A DNA stretch of 11,590 nucleotides from an uncultured Lachnospiraceae bacterium (lineage in GTDB: Bacteria > Bacillota > Clostridia > Lachnospirales > Lachnospiraceae), in the NCBI GenBank assembly GCA_910580005.1, contig CAJTXH010000092.1, positions 1 through 11,590 on the forward strand, written 5' to 3'. Position numbers and translations under genes: made by a program. The notes below the pieces were generated by a model. That model was given only the letters and a program-made list of their open reading frames with translations. It ran no database searches and was not told the origin of the DNA. Of this stretch, positions 6,079 to 11,590 are shown in pieces; the stretch's first letter is position 1, and each line of letters starts with the position of its first letter.

Positions 6079-7923
6079 TTACTCAACTTCCATTATAATT
6101 GGAAGTATCATAGGGTTTCTCTTCATCTTTTTCCAGAGATAGTCGCTAAGGCTGTCCTTCACCTCTGTTTTAATCTTTGTCCAGTCTGAAACATTATTGT
6201 CAAGGCATCTTTCAAGTGCAGCATATACTATATTCTTAGCTTCATCCATAAGATACTCTGACTCACGCACATACACAAACCCCCTTGATACAATATCAGG
6301 CCCTGCAAGAAGCTGGTTTGTATACTTTTCAAGTGTAAGCACTATTATAATAAGCCCGTTTTCAGATAAATGCTGCCTGTCACGCAAAACAATATTGCCT
6401 ACATCCCCTACACCAAGCCCGTCAACCATAATGCCCTGCGCCTGTACCTTACCAACCAGCGCAGCATGTTCCTGTGTAAGCTCAAGCACATCACCGGAAG
6501 AAAGGATTTTTGTATTTTCTTTTGGTATGCCAAGTTCCTGGGCAAGCTCTGCATGGTATTTCAGGTGCTGGTACTCACCATGCACAGGTATTGCATATTT
6601 AGGTTTTGTAAGTGTATAGATAAGCTTAATCTCTTCCTGTGAGGCATGGCCTGATACATGTGTATCCTGCACTATAACCTTTGCCCCTTTTTCTGCAAGT
6701 TCATTAATAACTTTAGACACTGATTTTTCATTGCCAGGTATTGGTCTTGAACTGAATATAACTGTATCTCCTGGCTCTATTGACACTTTCCTGTGGATAT
6801 TTGCTGCCATTCTTGAAAGTGCTGCCATTGCCTCACCCTGGCTTCCTGTTGTAATAAGCACAAGCTTCTCAGAAGGATAATTCTTCATTTCTTCCATGTC
6901 AATTATAATATTTTCAGGCACATTAAGGTAGCCAAGCTCTGTAGCAGTACTAATAACATTTACCATGCTCCTGCCTTCAACTACTACCTTGCGCCCAAAC
7001 CTTTCAGCAGAATTAATTACCTGCTGTACACGGTCAACATTGGAAGCAAATGTTGCCACTATTATACGGCTCTTTTCATTATCTGCAAATATATTGTCAA
7101 ATGTCTTGCCTACTGTCTTTTCTGACATTGTATAACCTGGCTTCATAACATTTGTGCTGTCACACATAAGCGCAAGCACGCCTTTCTTGCCAAGTTCACC
7201 AAACCTCTGCAAATCAATTGTTTCACCATTGACAGGCGTATAATCAATTTTAAAATCACCTGTGTGTACAACAATGCCTGCTGGTGTAAATATAGCAAGC
7301 GCCGCTGCATCAGAAATACTATGGTTTGTCCTTATAAACTCCACACGGAAACAGCCCAGGTTTACTGACTGCCCGTATTTAACTACCTTACGTTTAACAG
7401 GCCTTGGAAGTACATGCTCTTTAAGCTTGTTCTCAATAAGCCCCATTGTAAGTTTTGTAGCATAGACTGGCACATTAATCTCTTTAAGCACATATGGCAG
7501 TGCACCAATATGGTCTTCATGCCCATGTGTTATAACAAATGCTTTTACTTTACCAATGTTCTCTTTAAGATAACTTACATCTGGAATAACAAGGTCTATT
7601 CCAAGCATATCATCCTCAGGGAATGAAAGCCCACAGTCAACTACTATAATAGTGTCCTCATATTCAAAGGCTGTTATATTCATTCCAATCTGTTCAAGTC
7701 CGCCAAGTGGTATAATCTTCAAGCCATTCCCTAAACCACTTTTAACCTTTTTATCTTCACTCCCACTTTTCTTTATAAACGGCTTTTTAAATGGTGTTAT
7801 CTTTTTTTCATGGTTTCCCGCCACTTTCCTCCTTGCCGGCACTGGCTTTCTGGAAGTTTCTTCTGGCTCATAAATAGTTTCGCCAAACAGAAGCTCCGTT
7901 TCTGTTCCGTTTTCTTTTTTCAC
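6079..7923 (-). CDS. rnj: Ribonuclease J (5'-3' exo/endoribonuclease)
   Basis: This 614-residue metallo-beta-lactamase/beta-CASP nuclease combines 5'-to-3' exonuclease and endonuclease activity in mRNA decay and rRNA maturation. The conserved body starts with KIIPLGGLEQIGMN (69-82). The zinc motif HGHEDH is at 133-138. Further family blocks are CDSTNVMKPGYTMSE, the beta-CASP motif DTHVSGHASQEE with His426, and PVHGEYQHL with His448. The body of about 547 residues is complete compared with B. subtilis RNase J1 (555). The first 67 residues are an added low-complexity tail, acidic at first and then Lys/Arg-rich, possibly for RNA or partner binding. The start is GTG at 7923, with AGGA 7 nt upstream inside a leader hairpin. 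It heads the rnj-ylbF-mltG'-trmR-trhP operon. Confidence 0.97.
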   Translation of the reverse strand: MKKENGTETELLFGETIYEPEETSRKPVPARRKVAGNHEKKITPFKKPFIKKSGSEDKKVKSGLGNGLKIIPLGGLEQIGMNITAFEYEDTIIVVDCGLSFPEDDMLGIDLVIPDVSYLKENIGKVKAFVITHGHEDHIGALPYVLKEINVPVYATKLTMGLIENKLKEHVLPRPVKRKVVKYGQSVNLGCFRVEFIRTNHSISDAAALAIFTPAGIVVHTGDFKIDYTPVNGETIDLQRFGELGKKGVLALMCDSTNVMKPGYTMSEKTVGKTFDNIFADNEKSRIIVATFASNVDRVQQVINSAERFGRKVVVEGRSMVNVISTATELGYLNVPENIIIDMEEMKNYPSEKLVLITTGSQGEAMAALSRMAANIHRKVSIEPGDTVIFSSRPIPGNEKSVSKVINELAEKGAKVIVQDTHVSGHASQEEIKLIYTLTKPKYAIPVHGEYQHLKYHAELAQELGIPKENTKILSSGDVLELTQEHAALVGKVQAQGIMVDGLGVGDVGNIVLRDRQHLSENGLIIIVLTLEKYTNQLLAGPDIVSRGFVYVRESEYLMDEAKNIVYAALERCLDNNVSDWTKIKTEVKDSLSDYLWKKMKRNPMILPIIMEVE

Positions 7924-7931
7924 TAAAATAT

Positions 7932-7976
7932 CCTGCCTTTCTTATTATTCCTAAATAATCCCCATATAAAGGCAGG
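7932..7976 (-). promoter_or_regulatory. rnj leader hairpin covering the ribosome binding site
   Basis: In the rnj mRNA, CCUGCCUUU (7976-7968) pairs exactly with AAAGGCAGG (7940-7932). Inside it a second 6-bp stem (AUUAUU, 7959-7954, with AAUAAU, 7949-7944) closes a 4-nt loop. The ribosome binding site (AGGCAGGA, 7938-7931) lies in the 3' arm, 7 nt ahead of the GTG start. Pairing would hide it from the ribosome, so translation is probably gated by this structure. Confidence 0.6.
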
Positions 7977-8160
7977 CTTAATAAACCCTTTTTACTTTAT
8001 AACTTTATATTTTCTGTTTCAACTAAGACATTAATCATTATAGTAACAAAAGGTCAAATTAAGACTGTCATAATACGGTTACCATTTATATAACTTATAT
8101 ATCTATTCTAATATCCATTAAAGTTATTTTACTTTCTGATACACCCTGCTATCCCTTAAA
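7977..8160. other. AT-rich intergenic region upstream of the rnj operon
   Basis: This 184-nt stretch separates the DUF1292 stop from the rnj leader hairpin. No ORF or clear terminator is visible. On the minus strand, possible rnj promoter pieces are TTGAAA followed after 17 nt by TAAAGT, and an isolated TATAAT; neither is convincing. In some relatives a Fur-family gene is found near here; none is present. Confidence 0.4.
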
Positions 8161-8445
8161 CTAATGTCCCATTTCAAAATCTATATCTTCAAGCGTTTCC
8201 ATAAAAACCTTTGAAATAGCATTAAACTCCTCTTCGTCCTCAACCATGCCAAATACGCTCTGGCTGCCTTCCTCGCCAGTTTTTTTCATAATATAAGCAT
8301 TCTCTTCACCGTTGCCGTCTTCATCCCCGCCATCTGTAACAAGAAGATACTCTGTCCCTGCAATTGTTACCTGCCAGGTTACAGAAAAAACCTCTTTTTC
8401 CCCGTCTTCTGATGTAAACTCTATTAAATCTGGCTTTTCTTCCAT
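8161..8445 (-). CDS. DUF1292 family protein (YrzB-like)
   Basis: This is a very acidic protein of 94 residues with no membrane segment. It has the DUF1292 pattern: an N-terminal FTSEDGEKEVFSV strand, then GTEYLLVTDGGDEDGNGEENAYIMKK, then a C-terminal acidic helix VEDEEEFNAISKVFMETLEDIDFE. Family function is unknown. The gene follows ruvX, and the trio ireB-ruvX-DUF1292 (yrzL-yrrK-yrzB in B. subtilis) is widely conserved in Firmicutes. I chose the ATG at 8445 because MEEKPDLIEF matches the family N-terminus and GGGGGA lies 9 nt upstream. The frame is open to an ATG at 8520, which has a good GGTGAT site and would add 25 atypical residues rich in Cys, His, Trp and Tyr; that start would leave only 21 nt after ruvX. 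Confidence 0.85.
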   Translation of the reverse strand: MEEKPDLIEFTSEDGEKEVFSVTWQVTIAGTEYLLVTDGGDEDGNGEENAYIMKKTGEEGSQSVFGMVEDEEEFNAISKVFMETLEDIDFEMGH

Positions 8446-8541
8446 ATATAAAATTCCCCCATGCTGCTTCCAGCGGCACAAATAGTAGTGTGAAATAATA
8501 TCTGCAGCCTGTAAATGCATAACACATCACCAGCTGCCTGG

Positions 8542-8982
8542 TTACATATTAACTTTCTGGTGGTTTTGCAGTCTGTCAAGATAACCCTGTAAAATCATAG
8601 ATGCCGCAATCTTATCTATGTATGCCTTACGCTTCTCCCTGCGTACACCGCCCTCTTCAAGTACAGCACCAGCCGCAAAAGTAGTAAGCCTTTCATCCTG
8701 GAAAACCACTTCAATGCCTGTACGCCTCTCAAGCGTTTCTGCAAATTCACGTGTCACCTGGCAGCGTATGCCCTCTTTATTATCCATTCCAAGCGGAAGC
8801 CCAGTTACAATCTTTCCAACATCATACTCCATTATAAGTTCTTCTATCCTGGCATAAGTCTGTCTTAGTTTATTTGCACGCTCTCTCTTAATAGTTTCAA
8901 CAGGCTGCGCCGTCAGAAGCATTTCATCACTAATTGCTACACCTACTGTTTTATCCCCATAATCCAGTCCCATAATCCTCAT
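8542..8982 (-). CDS. ruvX: Holliday junction resolvase-like RuvX (YqgF)
   Basis: This 146-residue RNase H-fold nuclease belongs to the RuvX/YqgF family, assigned to 5' maturation of pre-16S rRNA in E. coli and described as a Holliday-junction resolvase in other bacteria. The start MRIMGLDYGDKTVGVAISD carries the first catalytic Asp (7). GLPLGMDNKEG (61-71), DERLTT (96-101) and YIDKIAASMILQGYL (121-135, Asp123) give the remaining active-site blocks. Length is typical. The frame is open to a TTG at 9003 overlapping ireB, but that start has no ribosome binding site, while the ATG at 8982 gives the normal family N-terminus, 10 nt after ireB. It is the middle gene of a three-gene operon. Confidence 0.94.
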   Translation of the reverse strand: MRIMGLDYGDKTVGVAISDEMLLTAQPVETIKRERANKLRQTYARIEELIMEYDVGKIVTGLPLGMDNKEGIRCQVTREFAETLERRTGIEVVFQDERLTTFAAGAVLEEGGVRREKRKAYIDKIAASMILQGYLDRLQNHQKVNM

Positions 8983-8992
8983 AGCATATTCT

Positions 8993-9256
8993 CTAACTTT
9001 CAAAATTATTTTTAATATAGAAATCTAAAAGAAGTTCTATAATCTCATCACGTTCCACACGTCTTATAAGGCTTCTTGCACCATTATGGCTTGTAATATA
9101 TGTCGGGTCTCCTGACATGACATAACCTACAATCTGGTTTACAGGGTTATACCCTTTCTCCCTTAAAGCCTCATAAATCCTTGCAATAACATCTTTTACT
9201 TCAATTTCCTGTTCCTTCTGGACTTTGAAATATTGTGTATTATTAATCTCTTGCAT
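8993..9256 (-). CDS. ireB: IreB family regulatory phosphoprotein (DUF965)
   Basis: This 87-residue protein matches IreB, the Firmicutes regulator of cell-envelope stress and cephalosporin resistance that is phosphorylated by the PASTA kinase IreK in Enterococcus. The core EALREKGYNPVNQIVGYVMSGDPTYITSH and ARSLIRRVERDEIIELLLDFY are essentially the family consensus. In Enterococcus the phosphorylated threonines are near the N-terminus; here Thr7 in MQEINNTQYF occupies the matching position. I chose the ATG at 9256 because it gives the family length and follows GGAGG by 11 nt; the frame extends to 9295, but the predicted transcription start is at about that position. It is the first gene of the operon with ruvX and DUF1292. 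Confidence 0.92.
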   Translation of the reverse strand: MQEINNTQYFKVQKEQEIEVKDVIARIYEALREKGYNPVNQIVGYVMSGDPTYITSHNGARSLIRRVERDEIIELLLDFYIKNNFES

Positions 9257-9301
9257 AAAGGAACTAACCTCCATTCTTTCACGTACAAACCTCATACCAC
9301 T

Positions 9302-9330
9302 ATAGTAATATATTTACACTGAAAAAACAA
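9302..9330 (-). promoter_or_regulatory. Promoter of the ireB-ruvX-DUF1292 operon
   Basis: On the minus strand TTGTTT (9330-9325) and TACTAT (9307-9302) are separated by 17 nt. The predicted start, about 9295, leaves a leader of about 39 nt before the chosen ireB ATG. The boxes match the consensus in 4 of 6 positions each. The gap to mtaB has no GC-rich terminator, only an A6/T6 hairpin, so read-through from mtaB is also likely. Confidence 0.45.
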
Positions 9331-9341
9331 CTCTTTTTTAA

Positions 9342-10688
9342 TTATTCTGTCTTTTCTGTTAATAAATTGTAATATCCGGTTAACATTCCATTGTCATCCC
9401 TGCCCGTAATACAGACACTTCCAATAGTATTACAAAGTGCTTCTGCACAAGGAATATTTTCTGCTGGTACAGCAATACGTATATATCTTTCATTATAACC
9501 AACAATATATTTCTTACTACCTGTTTTTATAATTTCCTCAAAAAGCACATTTTCATACTCTTTTAACGCCTGTTCCTGGTACTGGATGCCCAGTTCTTTT
9601 TCAAGTGCAGAAAGCCTTGCACTCCTTTCAGATTTAACAGCCTCACTAACCTGGCAGTCCATTTTGTCCGCTACTGTACCATAACGTCTTGAATATTTAA
9701 ACACATGTATTTTGGCAAATCCTGCTTTTTTTGCAAAATCCATTGTTTCTTCAAACTCTTCCCCTGTTTCTCCTGGAAACCCGGTTATTATATCAGTAGT
9801 TATTGCAGGATTTTCAAAATATTTCCTGGCAATGCCAAGACCAGCAAGATATTCTTCTGTTGTATAATGCCTGTTCATCCTTTTTAAAACCGTATCAGAG
9901 CCGCTTTGCAGTGACAAATGGAAATGTGGGCATATCTGTGGCACAGATGCAAGTTCTTTAATAAAATCCTCACTTATTATCCTTGGTTCAAGCGAGCCAA
10001 GGCGTATCCTCTCTATACCATTTACCCGGCTTACAGCCTGGACAAGCCCAAGAAGCGGTCTGCCCTTTAACTTGGTAAACTCATCTGCATTATTTGTAAC
10101 TGCACCATATGATGAAATATGTATGCCTGTAATTACAATCTCTTTGCACCCGCCTGCTGCAAGCCCTTCAGCCTCTTTAACAATACTTTCCACATCCCGG
10201 CTTTTTAAGCCGCCCCTTACATATGGTATAATGCAGTATGTACAATACTGTGTACAGCCATCCTGAACCTTTATATATGCCCTTGTATGCTTGTCTTTTA
10301 CTTGTATTGTATCTTGTTTTTGTATGTTTTTAATGTCCTGTTCCCTTTTTTCAATTTCGTTACATATAATATTTACGATATCCTTTTTATCTTTATTAGG
10401 TATAAATACATCTATGCTTCCGTCCTTCTCACCCTTTTTAAGTGCAGAGTCCACATAGCAGCCTGCCGCAGCAATAACTGCACCTGGATTAAGCTTTTTT
10501 GCCTTATGTAGCATCTGCCTGGATTTGCGGTCAGCTATATTAGTAACTGTACATGTATTTACAATATACACATCTGCATAATCCTCAAATGGCACAACCA
10601 TATGCCCTGCTTCTTCAAATAGTTTTATCATCCTGCCAGTTTCATAAGAATTTACCTTACATCCTAATGTCAAAAATGCTGCTCTCAA
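9342..10688 (-). CDS. mtaB: tRNA t6A37 methylthiotransferase MtaB
   Basis: This 448-residue radical-SAM enzyme adds the methylthio group to t6A37 of ANN-decoding tRNAs, giving ms2t6A and stabilising codon-anticodon pairing. The N-terminal UPF0004 domain binds one 4Fe-4S cluster through Cys10, Cys46 and Cys77 (TLGCKVNSYET, IVNTCTVT, AAGCY). The radical-SAM cluster is Cys145, Cys149 and Cys152 in GCTQYCTYCIIPYVRGG. SLEPR, HFHLSLQSGSDTVLKRMNRHY and DIITGFPGET are typical, and the C-terminal 70 residues fit a TRAM RNA-binding domain. The TLGCKVNSYET start and overall length mark MtaB rather than MiaB or RimO. The start is TTG at 10688, with an excellent GGAGG site 6 nt upstream. It is divergent from the HPr-like gene. 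Confidence 0.95.
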   Translation of the reverse strand: MRAAFLTLGCKVNSYETGRMIKLFEEAGHMVVPFEDYADVYIVNTCTVTNIADRKSRQMLHKAKKLNPGAVIAAAGCYVDSALKKGEKDGSIDVFIPNKDKKDIVNIICNEIEKREQDIKNIQKQDTIQVKDKHTRAYIKVQDGCTQYCTYCIIPYVRGGLKSRDVESIVKEAEGLAAGGCKEIVITGIHISSYGAVTNNADEFTKLKGRPLLGLVQAVSRVNGIERIRLGSLEPRIISEDFIKELASVPQICPHFHLSLQSGSDTVLKRMNRHYTTEEYLAGLGIARKYFENPAITTDIITGFPGETGEEFEETMDFAKKAGFAKIHVFKYSRRYGTVADKMDCQVSEAVKSERSARLSALEKELGIQYQEQALKEYENVLFEEIIKTGSKKYIVGYNERYIRIAVPAENIPCAEALCNTIGSVCITGRDDNGMLTGYYNLLTEKTE

Positions 10689-10735
10689 AATTTACCTCCA
10701 AAGTAAACACGTAATATCTGTTAATAGTAACTATG

Positions 10736-10761
10736 AATTTTGCTCCAAAATTTATAAATTT
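10736..10761. promoter_or_regulatory. Overlapping palindromes in the mtaB/HPr-like divergent region
   Basis: AATTTTG (10736-10742) and CAAAATT (10746-10752) form a perfect dyad with a 3-nt spacer. It overlaps a perfect 14-bp palindrome AAATTTATAAATTT (10748-10761). Both lie about 50-70 nt upstream of the mtaB start, where its promoter should be, so an operator is possible. Composition is almost pure A/T, which lowers the significance. Confidence 0.3.
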
Positions 10762-10790
10762 GCTAAAAATGTGCCAATTTTTTTTGTGTT

Positions 10791-10830
10791 CCTAATTTTT
10801 GGCTAGTTTAATGCCCTAAATTTTGGCTAG
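10791..10830 (+). repeat. Tandem direct repeat upstream of the HPr-like promoter
   Basis: CCTAATTTTTGGCTAG (10791-10806) and CCTAAATTTTGGCTAG (10815-10830) are 16-bp copies with one mismatch, 24 bp apart. The second ends 8 bp before the -35 box, the usual place for an activator site or UP element. Shorter variants lie at 10736-10745 (AATTTTGCTC) and 10757-10767 (AAATTTGCTAA). Confidence 0.55.
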
Positions 10831-10838
10831 ATTGTATA

Positions 10839-10866
10839 TTGACTTTTCCAGCCGTAATGTTACTAT
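10839..10866 (+). promoter_or_regulatory. Promoter of the HPr-like gene
   Basis: TTGACT (10839-10844), a 16-nt spacer and TACTAT (10861-10866) with an extended TG at 10858-10859 make a good promoter. The start would be near 10873, with a leader of about 27 nt and a GGGAGGT site (10886-10892) ahead of the ATG. Confidence 0.6.
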
Positions 10867-10899
10867 AAAGAAGTAAAATAACAAAGGGAGGTAACTAAC

Positions 10900-11133
10900 A
10901 TGAAAACTGTTAAGATTTCTTTAAACTCTATTGACAAGGTGAAAGCATTTGTAAACGATGTTACTAAGTTCAACACAGATTTTGACCTCGTATCTGGCAG
11001 ATATGTTATAGATGCAAAATCAATTATGGGTATTTTCAGTCTTGACCTTTCAAAATCAATCGACTTAAATATTCATGATGATGATGATATTGATAACATA
11101 CTCTCTGCACTGGAGCCATACATCGTTGAGTAA
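10900..11133 (+). CDS. HPr family protein lacking the catalytic histidine (Crh-like)
   Basis: This 77-residue protein has the length and fold pattern of HPr, the phosphocarrier of the sugar phosphotransferase system. The strand-helix pattern (VKISLNSIDKVKAFVNDV, FDLVSGRYVIDAKSIMGIFSLDLS) aligns with HPr, and KSIMGIFSL (40-48) is the motif around the regulatory serine, here Ser41. The active-site His15 region, normally GLHARPA, is replaced by NSIDKVK. The only histidine is at 59, in the Asp-rich stretch near the C-terminus. It therefore cannot relay phosphate from Enzyme I. Bacillus Crh has the same combination (no His15, Ser46 kept) and acts with CcpA in catabolite control, so a regulatory role is the best inference, but this depends on HPr kinase and CcpA being encoded elsewhere. 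It is a single-gene unit with its own promoter and terminator. Confidence 0.82.
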   Translation: MKTVKISLNSIDKVKAFVNDVTKFNTDFDLVSGRYVIDAKSIMGIFSLDLSKSIDLNIHDDDDIDNILSALEPYIVE

Positions 11134-11135
11134 TA

Positions 11136-11155
11136 TAACAGTATCTGCACTGTTA
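11136..11155 (+). other. Hairpin just after the HPr-like stop codon
   Basis: TAACAGT (11136-11142) pairs exactly with ACTGTTA (11149-11155) around a 6-nt loop, starting 3 nt after the stop. No U-tract follows, so it is not a terminator; it may protect the mRNA 3' end or belong to a structured 3' UTR of about 120 nt that ends at 11254. Confidence 0.35.
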
Positions 11156-11225
11156 CATCATGTACACAGACTGTTTTACAACAGCCTGGAAATACAAGGT
11201 TCCGGTCTTAAAACAGGAAGTTCTT

Positions 11226-11254
11226 GAGAACACCATAAGGTGTTCTCTTTTTTT
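11226..11254 (+). terminator. Rho-independent terminator of the HPr-like gene
   Basis: GAGAACACC (11226-11234) pairs perfectly with GGTGTTCTC (11239-11247) around ATAA, followed by seven T residues (11248-11254). On the opposite strand no T-run follows the stem, so it serves the plus strand only and is not a convincing thiI terminator. Confidence 0.93.
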
Positions 11255-11270
11255 ACCTTAAACCACGTAA

Positions 11271-11590
11271 CTACCCGTCCACTTCTGTAATTTCTGCTGT
11301 ATTAACTGCTTTCTTTACCATCTCTTCTATTTTATCTTCTATTTTCTTTTCTGAATTTCTTATTATCTTTGCTTCTGGCTTTGTAACAGGATGCTTTGCC
11401 ACAAATATTGTACAGCAGTCTTCATATGGCTGTATTGATGTTTCAAATGTACCTATTTTTTCTGCAATATTTACTATATCCTGCTTGTCAAATGCTATAA
11501 GCGGACGGTATACTGGCAGGCTGCACACTTCATTTGTTACTGCAAGGCTCTGCATAGTCTGGCTTGCGACCTGCCCTATGCTTTCACCTG
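11271..11590 (-). CDS. thiI: tRNA 4-thiouridine synthase ThiI, C-terminal part (runs off the window)
   Basis: This is the last 106 codons of thiI; the frame stays open to the window edge, and the ATG at 11555 is internal. ThiI adenylates U8 of tRNA and transfers sulfur to make s4U8, and in some bacteria also serves thiamine thiazole synthesis. The visible part has GESIGQVASQTMQSL, the PP-loop ATPase region continuing as PLIAFDKQDIVNIAEKIGTFE, and the catalytic cysteine block PYEDCCTIFVAKHPVTKP. The protein ends about 50 residues later, without the rhodanese domain of E. coli ThiI, as is usual in Firmicutes, where a dedicated cysteine desulfurase gene often lies upstream. It is convergent with the HPr-like gene. 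Confidence 0.96.
   Translation of the reverse strand, partial: GESIGQVASQTMQSLAVTNEVCSLPVYRPLIAFDKQDIVNIAEKIGTFETSIQPYEDCCTIFVAKHPVTKPEAKIIRNSEKKIEDKIEEMVKKAVNTAEITEVDG

Noticed and set aside
6197..6642. Plus-strand ORFs of 90-140 codons inside rnj
   Set aside because: They overlap each other and the conserved beta-CASP and C-terminal part of RNase J, are rich in Ser, Cys and Tyr, and match no family I know.
8983..9003. TTG start of ruvX at 9003
   Set aside because: There is no ribosome binding site ahead of it, and MRIMGLDYG at 8982 is the usual RuvX N-terminus.
9322..9341. A6/T6 hairpin between mtaB and ireB as a terminator
   Set aside because: The stem is only A-T pairs, and the same bases supply the proposed ireB -35 box.
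1..11590. tRNA, rRNA, CRISPR arrays, prophage or insertion-sequence genes, defence systems
   Set aside because: I looked for cloverleaf ends, regularly spaced repeats, and transposase or integrase motifs and found none; the genes are housekeeping or regulatory.

Overview
The window reads as a piece of chromosome from a low-GC Gram-positive anaerobe of the class Clostridia, most likely a Lachnospiraceae relative. This rests on AT-rich intergenic DNA, GGAGG-type ribosome binding sites, frequent TTG/GTG starts, and Firmicutes core families (IreB, YrzB-like DUF1292, YlbF, RNase J, ThiI without a rhodanese domain). I see no transposase, integrase, CRISPR array, rRNA or tRNA. Species-level assignment is not possible from the sequence alone.

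Layout. The left third (1-3323) is on the plus strand and holds three single genes, each with its own upstream region: an ABC-F translation ATPase (136-1959), a family 6-type DNA-deoxyinosine glycosylase (2192-2689) and a cold-shock protein (2972-3172), followed by a strong hairpin terminator at 3292-3323. The middle and right (3399-10688) are on the minus strand. In transcription order they are: mtaB (10688-9342); then ireB, ruvX and a DUF1292 gene (9256-8161); then rnj, a ylbF-family gene, a short MltG-like membrane protein, trmR and trhP (7923-3399). At the right end an HPr-like gene lies on the plus strand (10900-11133), divergent from mtaB and convergent with the 3' end of thiI, which runs off the window.

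How the genes relate. The order ireB-ruvX-DUF1292-mltG-trmR-trhP matches, from memory, the yrzL-yrrK-yrzB-yrrL-yrrM-yrrN/O cluster of Bacillus subtilis, here with RNase J and YlbF inserted in the middle. The theme is RNA and translation. MtaB makes ms2t6A37, TrhP and TrmR together should make (m)o5U34, and ThiI makes s4U8 in tRNA. RNase J and a YlbF-family protein suggest mRNA decay. The ABC-F and cold-shock proteins act on ribosomes and RNA.

Most interesting points: (i) a repeat of about 45 bp sits the same distance (21 and 22 nt) upstream of the -35 boxes of the ABC-F and cold-shock genes, with a partial inverted copy between them; (ii) the HPr-like protein lacks the phosphorylatable His but keeps the regulatory Ser motif, as in Crh; (iii) the RNase J ribosome binding site lies in the arm of a two-tier leader hairpin; (iv) the MltG-like protein has no catalytic domain; (v) the mtaB/HPr intergenic region carries iterated boxes and palindromes.
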